From: Paenibacillus kobensis NBRC 15729
Lineage (GTDB): Bacteria > Bacillota > Bacilli > Paenibacillales > Paenibacillaceae
Assembly (NCBI RefSeq): GCF_004000825.1
Contig: NZ_BILZ01000001.1
Span: forward strand, 62,001 to 126,000
Direction: 5' to 3'
Length of the DNA stretch: 64,000 nt
How positions within the stretch are numbered: position 1 is the first letter of the stretch; each line of letters opens with the position of its first letter. Of this stretch, positions 15,840 to 24,571 are shown piece by piece. A model generated the notes under the pieces. The model saw only the letters and a list, made by a program, of their open reading frames with translations, made no database searches and was not told where the DNA came from. Position numbers and translations under genes: made by a program.

Positions 15840-17169
15840 ACCTAGGGTGGGCTGCTTCAATGGCCATTCCCCTCGGTTGAACGAACGGGTGATTGATGAT
15901 CAATGGACGGGGTATCTGGCCGAATATACGGAGCTGGTCCGCATTCCGCCGGTACGCTTGGCCAAGATCTTCGGAGGTTCGCTTCGCCAGTTCTCCAAGC
16001 AGCCGATGTCTTCGCTTCCGCAAGCATCGGAGCGGCTGGCCCGATTATGTGAGGAATACGGAATCGATACGCTTTATGTGAACGCTCCATATTTCATGCC
16101 TTACTTGATGCTGGTTCGAAGCTACGCCAAGCTCCCGCTTCGGTTCATGGTTATTGCCCATTCCGTCGCTTCCGCCCGTTGGCTAACAACTTGGCTGTCC
16201 TGTGCACCTTGGATCACAGAACAGGATGTGCTGCTTGTCAGTACAGAGTCATGCAGACAGGCACTGGTTAATGTCTCACCCCGGTATGCTTATGCCCATA
16301 AGATCCCGCTTTGCATCGACACCATGCAGGCTGCGGAACCGGTTCGACCGCTTGCCGGTAACCGTCTGCTATCCATCGGGCGACTGGAAGAGGTAAAGAA
16401 CATTCATGTGCTCATAGAGGCTATGGCGGTCTTAAAGCAGCGTGTTCCGGACGCTGTATTGACTATTGCTGGAGAATATACGGGGACTCTGCTGGAAGCG
16501 GAGCGATATAAAGAACGGCTTGAAGCCATCGTGGCAGAATATAGACTGGAGCAAGCCGTTGAGTTTACGGGTCCCGTCCATGGGAGCGAGAAAGACCGCC
16601 TGTTTCGGGAATCCAAGCTTCTGGTCAACCTCTCCACGGATCCGGGAGAGACGTTCGGCTTCAACCTCTTGGAAGCGAAAGCGTACGGTCTTCCTGTGGT
16701 CTGCACCAATTGGGACGGCTTTCGAGAGCTGCTTGTCGACGGTGAGGATGGTTCCTTCGTCCAAGTGGATTGGTTCAATGAACATCCGAAGATTGATCTG
16801 GACGGGCTGGTTCACAGCTGCACCGAGATTTTGCTTGATGAGAAGCTTCACGGCAATCTCTCGCAAGGGGCACGGCGCAACGCTATCAATTACGACTATC
16901 GAACCATCATGCCGCAGATCAGGATGCTCCTGAATGCTCCCCTCGGACAGATAGGGGGTAAGGCGGAGGAGACCTCCTTGCTGGAATCTCCTATGAGAAC
17001 TCTGAACGAAATTTATCATTGCAGCTTATTGGAAGCGACAGGTTGTTTGAATGAATCGCCTCTGTCGGTCCTAGATTGGCAGGCGCCCGCTTGCATGGAG
17101 GAATGGATGCGCAGGGTGAAGCCGCTTATTCATCATTTTGCTGGGAGGAATAATCGTGCACACGTTTAA
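15796..17169 (+). CDS. Glycosyltransferase, GT4-type GT-B fold
   Basis: A 457-residue retaining glycosyltransferase. The C-terminal domain has RLLSIGRLEEVKNIHVLIEAM, VEFTGPVHGSEKDRLFRESKLLVNLST, and the donor-binding signature PGETFGFNLLEAKAYGLPVVCTNWDGFRELL (E-x7-E type). The N-terminal acceptor domain is unusual, and about 70 residues follow the catalytic domain. The start lies 44 bp inside the preceding gene behind AAGGAGG, so the two are coupled. It implies a sugar on the product or a sugar-bearing acceptor, which petrobactin lacks. Donor and acceptor are unknown. Confidence 0.8.
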   Translation: MSIVDGNPDLPTERKPRVGCFNGHSPRLNERVIDDQWTGYLAEYTELVRIPPVRLAKIFGGSLRQFSKQPMSSLPQASERLARLCEEYGIDTLYVNAPYFMPYLMLVRSYAKLPLRFMVIAHSVASARWLTTWLSCAPWITEQDVLLVSTESCRQALVNVSPRYAYAHKIPLCIDTMQAAEPVRPLAGNRLLSIGRLEEVKNIHVLIEAMAVLKQRVPDAVLTIAGEYTGTLLEAERYKERLEAIVAEYRLEQAVEFTGPVHGSEKDRLFRESKLLVNLSTDPGETFGFNLLEAKAYGLPVVCTNWDGFRELLVDGEDGSFVQVDWFNEHPKIDLDGLVHSCTEILLDEKLHGNLSQGARRNAINYDYRTIMPQIRMLLNAPLGQIGGKAEETSLLESPMRTLNEIYHCSLLEATGCLNESPLSVLDWQAPACMEEWMRRVKPLIHHFAGRNNRAHV

Positions 17170-17217
17170 ACGGTTCCGATGTCATACTCCCTATGTAAAG
17201 ATCGAGGTGGTTTCAGC

Positions 17218-18762
17218 ATGAATGACATTAGCACCCTCCGGGAATTGTTCCATCGTGCACGGAGGCACGACCGTGGAATTACTTACGCCGCGCGAAACGG
17301 TGAATCCGATTGGATAAGCTATGCGGAATGGGGCACCCGCATGGACCTTCTCGCTGAACGGCTCAAGCAGGAGCGGCTGCGTCCGAAATTCATTGGGGCC
17401 GTCTGGATGGCCCCGACACCGGAATGTCTGGCTGTCATCGGAGCCGTCCTATTGGCGGGAGGCATACCGCTCCCCATCCACAGCTACATGCCAGGCCCAG
17501 ACGTGCTTCGACTCATCCGTAAATTTGAACCCGAAGCGGTGTTCGTATCGGAGGACAAGCTTCCAACCCTCGAGGAATGGAACATGCAGGGGGAAGAGCT
17601 GCCATTTTACTTATATGCGGGTATGGCAAGCGGACCGATTAGAGGAATCGGAACCGCTCCACGACCGGTACGTCGGTATACACCGCCAGAGGCCACTCGC
17701 ATGATATTCCTCTCCTCGGGTTCGACGGGAGAGCCGAAGGGCATCATGCTGAGCGACCGCAACATGCTGTCCAATGTGAACGGGATCTTGCACTACACGT
17801 CTCTGTGCGACGAGGACACTGTTCTGCTCTCGAAGTCACTGGGATATTGCTCGACCATTGTAGGGGAATGGTTTGCAGCCATGGCTTGCGGAGCCAATCT
17901 TATTCTGAGCGGCGGCTTCGTGCATCCCTTCGAGATGATCCGGTGTGTCCGTTCGAACAAGGTAACCTTCTTATGCACCGTACCGTCTGCGATCCTGCCT
18001 TTAATCCATTCTGCCAAATGGGTGGCGGAGGATCTGTTGCCGCTCCGGCACTTGCTCATTGTCGGCGGCCCGATGCCTGCCGGCATGCTGCTTCGTCTGG
18101 CTGACCGTCTGCCTCACGTGCGGCTGATGCCCTCCTATGGATTGACCGAGGCATCCCCGCGTGTCTCGTATTTGCCTTACGCTCAGTTGAGGACGAAACC
18201 GCAATCCGCCGGGATACCCCTAAACGGCGTCGAACTGGCCATCGTCCAGGACGGAAGGGAGGTTGCAACCGGGGAGAGTGGAGAGGTGGTCGTTCGGGGA
18301 CCCAATGTGATGATCGGCTATTATGACGATCCGGATCGCACAAGCGAGGTACTAGGGCCTCTCGGCCTACATACCCGGGATACCGGGTACCTGGACGAGG
18401 ACGGATATTTGCACTTGACCGGGCGAACCGATAATGCTCTCCTTGTCGGAGGGCACACGGTACATCCGGAAGCGGTCGAAAGCGTCATATTAAGCTTGCC
18501 TGGGGTGGTGGATGTTGCTGTATCAGCCGTAGAAGACCTTCAATGGGGACATCGTCTGATTGCCGTGGTGGTATCCGAAACTTCCACAGAGCCTGTCAGC
18601 GACTCAGAACTGCATGCTTGGTGCGTGAAACGGCTATCCTCGGCCTTGCGTCCCAGAGAATTCCGATTCGTTACGGCTTTGCCCCGAACAGCTAGCGGAA
18701 AGCTGGATCGCAAAGCCTTGAAATCCATGGTGAAGGAGGAAGATCATGTCCATCGAGCGTGA
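17218..18762 (+). CDS. AMP-dependent acid ligase / stand-alone adenylation enzyme
   Basis: A 514-residue ANL enzyme. The phosphate loop is FLSSGSTGEPKG (165-175), followed by LMPSYGLTEASPRVSY (A5), LHTRDTGYLDEDGYLHLTGRTDNALLVGGHTVHPEAVE (A7-A8) and TASGKLDRK with the catalytic Lys near 495. The ATG at 17218 has GAGGTGG upstream; the frame opens 13 codons earlier. It overlaps the third carrier gene and so probably loads it. It is distinct from the AsbC-like ligase and larger. The acid is unknown: a second aryl acid, a fatty acid or an amino acid are all possible. Confidence 0.8.
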   Translation: MNDISTLRELFHRARRHDRGITYAARNGESDWISYAEWGTRMDLLAERLKQERLRPKFIGAVWMAPTPECLAVIGAVLLAGGIPLPIHSYMPGPDVLRLIRKFEPEAVFVSEDKLPTLEEWNMQGEELPFYLYAGMASGPIRGIGTAPRPVRRYTPPEATRMIFLSSGSTGEPKGIMLSDRNMLSNVNGILHYTSLCDEDTVLLSKSLGYCSTIVGEWFAAMACGANLILSGGFVHPFEMIRCVRSNKVTFLCTVPSAILPLIHSAKWVAEDLLPLRHLLIVGGPMPAGMLLRLADRLPHVRLMPSYGLTEASPRVSYLPYAQLRTKPQSAGIPLNGVELAIVQDGREVATGESGEVVVRGPNVMIGYYDDPDRTSEVLGPLGLHTRDTGYLDEDGYLHLTGRTDNALLVGGHTVHPEAVESVILSLPGVVDVAVSAVEDLQWGHRLIAVVVSETSTEPVSDSELHAWCVKRLSSALRPREFRFVTALPRTASGKLDRKALKSMVKEEDHVHRA

Positions 18763-19003
18763 AGAGATGTTCTTAAAGGTGAGAGAAACGATAGCTGCTG
18801 TGGCCAAGAGGCCAGTAAGCGAGGTCGAGCTGTACAGTGCTCTGGTAGATGATCTGGGAATCGATTCCATTCAAATGCTGGAGCTGCTGTCTGACCTGGA
18901 GGATGCATTCGGTTTTGAGCTGGATGTGGACGACATCCTGCCGGAATCGTTCCGAAGCGTTCAGGCCGTATTGAACTTTGTCGAACACAAGGCGGCTTCA
19001 TGA
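18746..19003 (+). CDS. Acyl carrier protein 3
   Basis: An 85-residue carrier protein with DDLGIDSIQMLELLSDLEDAFGFELDVDDILPESFRSVQAVLNFVE; the phosphopantetheine serine is Ser41 in GIDS. It looks more like a standard acyl carrier than carriers 1 and 2. It overlaps the preceding ligase gene by 17 bp and the following PaaK-like gene by 4 bp. The tight ligase-carrier-ligase arrangement suggests that this trio handles one acyl unit. Confidence 0.87.
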   Translation: MSIEREEMFLKVRETIAAVAKRPVSEVELYSALVDDLGIDSIQMLELLSDLEDAFGFELDVDDILPESFRSVQAVLNFVEHKAAS

Positions 19004-20139
19004 GAGTCGCCTCGGGCCATTTACAAGAGCTGGCCGACGAATTGTGCCGCACGTACCCATTTTATAACCCTTATAAGGACTTTGATTTCCATCAACTTCC
19101 GATTACAGACAAACACTTGATCACAGCCAACCGCGCTCTCTTCGAGCATCCCGGCGCGGGACGGGTGCTCGAATCGTTCACATCGGGAAGCACCGGGGTG
19201 CCATTCCGCTGCGTCAAAACCCCGGAGGAGAAATGGAAACTCTCGCTGACCCTTTATAAGCATAGAAAAAAGTGGGGGCTGCCGTCCAAGCATCGGATGC
19301 TGCTGTTGAGCAACCGTTTGCTGGCGGATCCAAAGTCCCTTAGGCATTATGCGGAACTGATGATCAGGGAGAATCCTCATTTTATCCAAGGGAGGGCTTC
19401 CGCTCTCTACGCTTTAGCCGAATATATGCGTGACGAAGGATGTTCGCTACCCTCTTCCCTCCTGTTTACCCAGAACTGGGGCGAGACGCTGCACGGCCCC
19501 CAGAAAGAACGGATCGAGGACGTGTTCCGCGTACCGTGCGTAGACTATTACGGTTTGGAAGAGCTCTGGTGTATCGCGTTCGCCAACAGCAGCGGCCAGC
19601 TGGAAATCGATGAGTCCGCTGTATATGTGGAGATCATCGATTCGGCCTCCGGGCTCCATGCAGGGGAGGGGGAGTTCGGTGAAGTGCTGGTCACCTCGCT
19701 GATCATAAAGAGTCTGCCTTATGTCCGTTACCGTACCGGGGATATCGGAAGTATTCGCAGGGATCACGAATCCGGCCGTCTCCTTCTTCATCTGCTTCCC
19801 GTTCGAACTTCCCAGATCCGGTTGCCTGAAGCGCAGGTACATTCCGCCGTCTTCCGGTATTTGGATAAGTTTTTTTGGGAGCTTGCTGAAGCCAAGGGAG
19901 TTCGCCAATTTCAGATCGTGCAGAATACTTACACATCCTTTTCCGCCCGGCTGGCGACTGAAGCCTCACCGAACGAGTTCGAGGACGTGCGGTCCAAGCT
20001 GTCCGCGTTTCTTCACCAAGCGGCAGGCAAGCCGGTGGAATTGTCAATAGAAACCGTAGCCCGAATCGAAGCCGATCCCGTCAGCGGCAAAATACCGTCC
20101 TTTGTTTGCCGTATTTCCCCAAATGAAGAAGGAGAATGA
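19000..20139 (+). CDS. PaaK/F390-synthetase-like adenylating enzyme
   Basis: A 379-residue protein of the phenylacetate-CoA ligase/coenzyme F390 synthetase branch of the ANL superfamily. FTSGSTGVPFRCVKTPEEKW is the phosphate loop, DYYGLEELWCIAF the adenine motif, and YVRYRTGDIGSIRRD the ribose-binding aspartate region. The usual lysine-bearing C-terminal domain is short or divergent. It overlaps the third carrier by 4 bp. Enzymes of this branch activate aryl acids, or join carboxylates to amines via the adenylate. Its role here is unknown; it could form an amide or load a second aryl group. Confidence 0.7.
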   Translation: MRVASGHLQELADELCRTYPFYNPYKDFDFHQLPITDKHLITANRALFEHPGAGRVLESFTSGSTGVPFRCVKTPEEKWKLSLTLYKHRKKWGLPSKHRMLLLSNRLLADPKSLRHYAELMIRENPHFIQGRASALYALAEYMRDEGCSLPSSLLFTQNWGETLHGPQKERIEDVFRVPCVDYYGLEELWCIAFANSSGQLEIDESAVYVEIIDSASGLHAGEGEFGEVLVTSLIIKSLPYVRYRTGDIGSIRRDHESGRLLLHLLPVRTSQIRLPEAQVHSAVFRYLDKFFWELAEAKGVRQFQIVQNTYTSFSARLATEASPNEFEDVRSKLSAFLHQAAGKPVELSIETVARIEADPVSGKIPSFVCRISPNEEGE

Positions 20140-20141
20140 GC

Positions 20142-21131
20142 ATGACTCAAACGGGCATACCGAATGCCAAGCCGGAAATGATGAAGCTGGCAGCGATGGA
20201 ATGTGCAGCTTCCTGCATCATGACCCACTTATACCGGTCAGGGGCCGATCCTGGTCTGTTCCTGCTGGATTATTGGAATGTCAATTATGTTTCGCGTATT
20301 ATTACGGCGAGCCAGCATGTACGGTTGAACAAGAGCCTTCCCTTCTTGTACGGCATTCATTTGGTTTACAAGGGTACTGGACCTGATCTGCTAAAGCATT
20401 CTGTTCAGTCAGGGAATCGTGCGGTTGTGAAATGCCGCCCGGCTGACCTGGATTTTTTCCCTCCCAATATGCTGAGCATGGCGGAGAGCGGATTCGATCA
20501 CTATATTCTCGCAGATAGCTTCGATGAAGCGCGTAACGCTTTCAGAGTTTTCGATCCGATTGTCGATTTCGACGGATTCATAACCGAAGAAGAGCTTTTA
20601 CGGGCATCGGCGGAACCCGAAGAGGAGGAAATCTTGTACTACGAGCTTCAGCCGGATCAAGACCAGAAGCTGTTCGAGTCTCCCGACAAGCGTGATATTT
20701 TCGCATATGCATCCAAGCGAAACTATGAGATGTATGTCCGTTCTCAATACAGTTCGGGTACCGCCGCACTAGACAGCTTTGCCCATGATTTGCAGGGATC
20801 TCTTGCATTAAGCCCGGAACAGACCTCGAACTGGTTGAGTCAGAACTCGATCGCTATTGCTTCCATAACCAAGCTTCGATCTTCCATATGGAATAGCTTC
20901 GTCCAGCTGGGCGTGATGGACAAGGGGCAGGTGCTGGAAGGGACGAACCGAATCAGCGGGATCTTGAAGCAATGGACGACACTGAATTTCTTGCTCGTGA
21001 AGTACCGCAAGAACATTGGAACCGAATCGCTGCTAAGCTCGGCTCTTGCCAGGCTGCGGGAAGTTCAGGATGCGGAGCTTCAATTTCTGGTCTGGATGAA
21101 TGGAATTGGCGGTGATCTGATTGAGGTATAA
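20142..21131 (+). CDS. Second BtrH/AsbE-like acyltransferase
   Basis: A 329-residue protein with the same ordering of candidate catalytic residues as the protein at 14886: Cys21 or Cys25 in AAMECAASCIMTHLYRSG, His120 in GFDHYILADSFDEA, and Asp138 in FRVFDPIVDF. The last 180 residues are helical. This is the papain-like layout of BtrH, the enzyme that moves the side chain from carrier BtrI to an aminoglycoside. The ATG at 20142 has AAGGAG 7 nt upstream; the ATG at 20136 is too close to it. Two different acyltransferases suggest two different acyl transfers in the pathway. Confidence 0.55.
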   Translation: MTQTGIPNAKPEMMKLAAMECAASCIMTHLYRSGADPGLFLLDYWNVNYVSRIITASQHVRLNKSLPFLYGIHLVYKGTGPDLLKHSVQSGNRAVVKCRPADLDFFPPNMLSMAESGFDHYILADSFDEARNAFRVFDPIVDFDGFITEEELLRASAEPEEEEILYYELQPDQDQKLFESPDKRDIFAYASKRNYEMYVRSQYSSGTAALDSFAHDLQGSLALSPEQTSNWLSQNSIAIASITKLRSSIWNSFVQLGVMDKGQVLEGTNRISGILKQWTTLNFLLVKYRKNIGTESLLSSALARLREVQDAELQFLVWMNGIGGDLIEV

Positions 21132-21987
21132 TCTATGCACGATCTCATTCAGGCACGAGTTGGTATCGTTTCAGGAACTGCTCCATTTTGCACTTGATAC
21201 GGGCTTCAACGGTGTAGAACTGTGGGGCGTGCATGCCAAGGGTTTGCTTCGTCAACGAGGAAAGGAATTGGGAGGCATGTTGGACGAAATGTCTAGCTGC
21301 GGGCTCGAAATCAACATGCTGAGCGATTACATCCCTCTCATGGGGGATCTCCCCATGGAGGTTCTGCTTAAGGAATGGCAGGAAACCGTTCAGGCTGCCA
21401 AAGCGTTTCATACGAATAAGCTGAGGATTTTCGCCGGAAACCTGAGCAGTGAATGTCTTGATGAGGAGGAATGGAGTCGTTATACCGGACGTCTGAACAC
21501 CCTATGCGCCTTAGCAGAGAGGGAAGAGGTCTATACGGTGGTTGAGACTCATCCGGGAACCGCTGCCGACGGCTTAGATTCCACCCTTCGGCTGTTGAGA
21601 CAAACCGACCATCCTGCTTTGAAGCTGAATTTGGACTTTCTTCACATTTGGGAATCGGGTGCTGATCCCCTTGTTGCCTACGAACGCTTGAAGCCATGGA
21701 TCGTAAATTTCCATCTGAAGAATGTGGAATCCTTGCAATGGCGCGAAGTATTCTCACCTGACAATATTTATTCTCCGAGCGGCAGCCGCAGAGGGATCGT
21801 ACGCTTGGCCGATGGAGAAATGGACTGCCAAGCCATTATGAAACGCCTTATCTTGGACCATCTCGAAGCCTCGGCGTCTCTGGAATGGTTCGGGGCCATG
21901 CCATTTGAAATCTTAAAGTCGGAGCTTGGCTGGCTTAAAGGGCTGGAGGCCGAGCTCAAGCTGGAGAAAGCGGAGGCGACGGGCTAA
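21121..21987 (+). CDS. asbF: 3-Dehydroshikimate dehydratase, AsbF-like
   Basis: A 288-residue TIM-barrel enzyme that converts 3-dehydroshikimate into 3,4-dihydroxybenzoate (protocatechuate). It matches what I recall of Bacillus AsbF along most of its length: LCTISFRH, GFNGVELWGVHA, LNLDFLHIWESGADP, KPWIVNFHLKN and ASLEWFG. The metal ligands of AsbF fall at equivalent positions (Glu142, Asp172, His198, Glu255), as do Tyr70, Arg102, His144, His175 and Lys200. The TTG start at 21121 gives MRYNLCTISF, matching the AsbF N-terminus, and overlaps the previous gene by 11 bp. This is the firmest functional assignment in the operon and fixes protocatechuate as a precursor. Confidence 0.88.
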   Translation: MRYNLCTISFRHELVSFQELLHFALDTGFNGVELWGVHAKGLLRQRGKELGGMLDEMSSCGLEINMLSDYIPLMGDLPMEVLLKEWQETVQAAKAFHTNKLRIFAGNLSSECLDEEEWSRYTGRLNTLCALAEREEVYTVVETHPGTAADGLDSTLRLLRQTDHPALKLNLDFLHIWESGADPLVAYERLKPWIVNFHLKNVESLQWREVFSPDNIYSPSGSRRGIVRLADGEMDCQAIMKRLILDHLEASASLEWFGAMPFEILKSELGWLKGLEAELKLEKAEATG

Positions 21988-23273
21988 TGAATAGCGCACC
22001 TTATATGGAGCATCTGACAGGTATGAGTGCACCGAAGCTCTGGTACTCCAATATTAATTGGGAGCAAGGTAAAGCCGCTCAAGATATTCGCTTACCCCAA
22101 ATTAGCAATGCGTCCCGAGACCGGCTCGTTTCGCAAATGGATTTATATCAAATTTATTTGGCTGACCGGAATGATCTGGTTCTACTGAAAGAGGCTCCGG
22201 ATCCTGAATTCCTATCTTATTTGGAAGAAGAGAAGATAACCATACCCAGGGTCGCTATCGGCGCACCGTCTGAATATACGGAGGAGTTTCGCAACCGGAT
22301 TGCAGTTCCGTATTTGATGGACGAGGGGGAGGAGCAGTTTCTCAAGGAAAACGGAGGAAGGTGGATCGGCCCGCCGGCTCGATTGTCCGTGGAGCTGAAC
22401 AGCAAGATCGCAACGCGTAAATTATGTGAAGAAATCGGACTTCCAGTCAGTGACGGTACGATTTGTGAGGGACTTGACGCGGTCCGCCATGCCTGCGCAG
22501 AACTAGAGGGACGGCATCCCGGAGCACGGCTGGTTGTTAAAACGGCTTACGGTTCTTCCGGCAAAGCGCTGTTCCATATCCATCGAGGCTCGGATTTGGA
22601 GATGCTGCTCGGATATTTCCAGAGGCAGATCTCTCGGGGAGCTTCGCAACCGGTCGTAACGGTGGAACGCTGGCATCAAGTCGAGCGCCATCTGACGGCG
22701 CAGCTTTGGCTGGGGGGAACGAATTGCGAGATTCTGGCTATGACCGAACAGAGGATTACGGATGCAGGAGTATACAGGGGGAGCCGTCTGAACCCGGAAT
22801 TGCCCGAACCCTTGATTGCGGCTTATTCCGAACGGTTGCAGCAGTTGGGTAAATCTTTGCATACCCGAGGCTACCGGGGGTTCATCGGGGTAGACTCCAT
22901 ACTGGATGAAGACGGAACCTTAATACCGGTTATCGAGATCAACGCCCGTCTAACCATGGTCACATATTTGCTAAAGATTCGTAAGCACCTGCTCGAACGC
23001 GGATTTGCTAGATTGGAGACTCAATCCTATGATTTCAAGCTTCAACCTGGAGCCAGATTCACAGAATTTGCTGAAAAGGTGAAATCGATCAGAATCTCTG
23101 CCGAACAAGGCGGGGCATTCCTATATGGCTTCCACCATGATGGGGAATCGGCGGACCGCCCCCGATCTTGCAGGGTCTCGACTCTGAGCTGGGGCGTGGA
23201 CGATGAAGCGGAGAAGCGTGCCCGTCGAGGACTGGAGGAAGCGATCATGGAATGGAGAGGAGCTGTCGTATGA
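21987..23273 (+). CDS. ATP-grasp ligase, possibly BtrJ-like
   Basis: A 428-residue ATP-grasp enzyme. The first nucleotide-binding segment is RLVVKTAYGSSGKALFHIH, and the metal- and ATP-binding end of the fold is GYRGFIGVDSILDEDGTLIPVIEINARLTMVTY, with the E-x-N magnesium motif. The N-terminal 110 residues are the pre-ATP-grasp domain. In butirosin synthesis the ATP-grasp enzyme BtrJ attaches glutamate to the carrier BtrI, and the PLP enzyme BtrK then decarboxylates it. Here the next gene is BtrK-like, so the same pair is inferred, with the amino acid unknown. The ATG shares one base with the AsbF stop codon, behind GGAGG. Confidence 0.75.
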   Translation: MNSAPYMEHLTGMSAPKLWYSNINWEQGKAAQDIRLPQISNASRDRLVSQMDLYQIYLADRNDLVLLKEAPDPEFLSYLEEEKITIPRVAIGAPSEYTEEFRNRIAVPYLMDEGEEQFLKENGGRWIGPPARLSVELNSKIATRKLCEEIGLPVSDGTICEGLDAVRHACAELEGRHPGARLVVKTAYGSSGKALFHIHRGSDLEMLLGYFQRQISRGASQPVVTVERWHQVERHLTAQLWLGGTNCEILAMTEQRITDAGVYRGSRLNPELPEPLIAAYSERLQQLGKSLHTRGYRGFIGVDSILDEDGTLIPVIEINARLTMVTYLLKIRKHLLERGFARLETQSYDFKLQPGARFTEFAEKVKSIRISAEQGGAFLYGFHHDGESADRPRSCRVSTLSWGVDDEAEKRARRGLEEAIMEWRGAVV

Positions 23274-24541
23274 CTATGGTTTCACAACGCCCGTCTCATC
23301 GGCAGGAAGCGGGCCAGCCCTTTTGGCTGGAATCAACCGAGCAGTTTGGATCACCTGTTTATGTGTATGACGAAAAGAAGCTGGCCTCCGATTATTTTTC
23401 ACTGCGAGACTCCTTACCAAGGGACGTAACGTTATATTATTCCATGAAAGTCAACCCCAATCCGGAGGTATGTCGTCTCATACACGGCTGGGGTTCTCCG
23501 ATCGAAGTCGCATCGGTTGGGGAATATGAGATCGCCCGCTCTATCGGGGTAAATCCGTACAGCATCGTGTTTACCGGGCCTGGCAAAAGCGCGGACGAGA
23601 TTCATCATGTGCTCCGCCATGGGATCTACGCGATTAATGTGGAGTCCATCCCAGAGCTATTCGTCATTCACGATCAAGCTCTTGCGCTTGGCATGACTGC
23701 TCCTATAACATTAAGGGTCAATTTGTCTATCGGTGCCAAAGGCTCGCGTATGTCATCGGTCGGACTTGCCTCCCAGTTCGGCATCGACGACAGTGAAATG
23801 AATGAGGCGGTGCAAACCGCCATTAACCTTGAAGGGCTCCAACTGATCGGATTGCATACGTACCAAGGCACGCAAAATTTTCATCTCGACTTTTATCGGG
23901 AGAGCGTTCCCATGATGTTCGATCTCACACGGCAGGTGCGGGACCAATTCGGTCTGCAGCTTCGGTGCTTAGGATTGGGCGGCGGTTTCGGCGTCCCTAT
24001 GTTCGAAGGCGATGAACCGTTTCCTGTCGATGCTTTCGGGGCGTATCTGGCCGAGGAGCTGGAGCGTAACCGGGATCTGGGATTGGAAATGGTTTTCGTA
24101 GAATCAGGGCGGCGGATTGCCGCAACGATGGGGATTTATGCGGTTAAAGTGCTGTACACAAAGGTCTCCAAAGGCAAAGCTTTCGCCATCGTCGATGGGG
24201 GAACCCACCATCGAGCTTTCTCCAGCATGATGGGTCGGAGCTTCAAGCAGCCACTGCCTCTTCAACTATGGAAAGCAGGGGAGCGCAAGCTGTACGAATC
24301 CGGCGAAGGAGAAGGTCGGATATCCTACCAGGTTTGCGGTAAACTATGCACCCCCGCAGATGTGCTGCAAGGCAGCGTCAAGCTTCCCGCCTTAGAGCCG
24401 GGTGATTGGATTGCGTTTCCCCATATGGGGGCATACGGATTGACCTGCGGCAATGTTCATTTTCTGTCTCATGCGCTTCCGAAGGAAGTTATTGTGCGTC
24501 GCGACGGTATGTTGAATGACGTGAGCTGGCTGTCAACCTAA
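23270..24541 (+). CDS. PLP-dependent decarboxylase, BtrK-like (fold type III)
   Basis: A 423-residue alanine-racemase-fold decarboxylase of the DAP/ornithine family. PLP would bind Lys60 in YYSMKVNPNP. Further motifs are EVASVGEYEIA, FTGPGKS, LHTYQGTQN, LGLGGGFGVP, FVESGRRI, VLYTKVSKGKAFAIVDGGTHH, CGKLCTPADVL and GAYGLTCGNVHFL. The stretch SKGxxFxIVDGGxHHxA and the end VHFLxHxxPxEVIVRR match BtrK, which decarboxylates a carrier-bound gamma-glutamyl unit, better than LysA. The ATGA overlap with the ATP-grasp gene and the GGAGAGGAG site favour 23270. Expected role: decarboxylating a carrier-bound amino acid to an omega-amino acyl unit. Confidence 0.82.
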   Translation: MTMVSQRPSHRQEAGQPFWLESTEQFGSPVYVYDEKKLASDYFSLRDSLPRDVTLYYSMKVNPNPEVCRLIHGWGSPIEVASVGEYEIARSIGVNPYSIVFTGPGKSADEIHHVLRHGIYAINVESIPELFVIHDQALALGMTAPITLRVNLSIGAKGSRMSSVGLASQFGIDDSEMNEAVQTAINLEGLQLIGLHTYQGTQNFHLDFYRESVPMMFDLTRQVRDQFGLQLRCLGLGGGFGVPMFEGDEPFPVDAFGAYLAEELERNRDLGLEMVFVESGRRIAATMGIYAVKVLYTKVSKGKAFAIVDGGTHHRAFSSMMGRSFKQPLPLQLWKAGERKLYESGEGEGRISYQVCGKLCTPADVLQGSVKLPALEPGDWIAFPHMGAYGLTCGNVHFLSHALPKEVIVRRDGMLNDVSWLST

Positions 24542-24571
24542 TAAGTGAGTTCAACATAGGGAGTTGACCTT

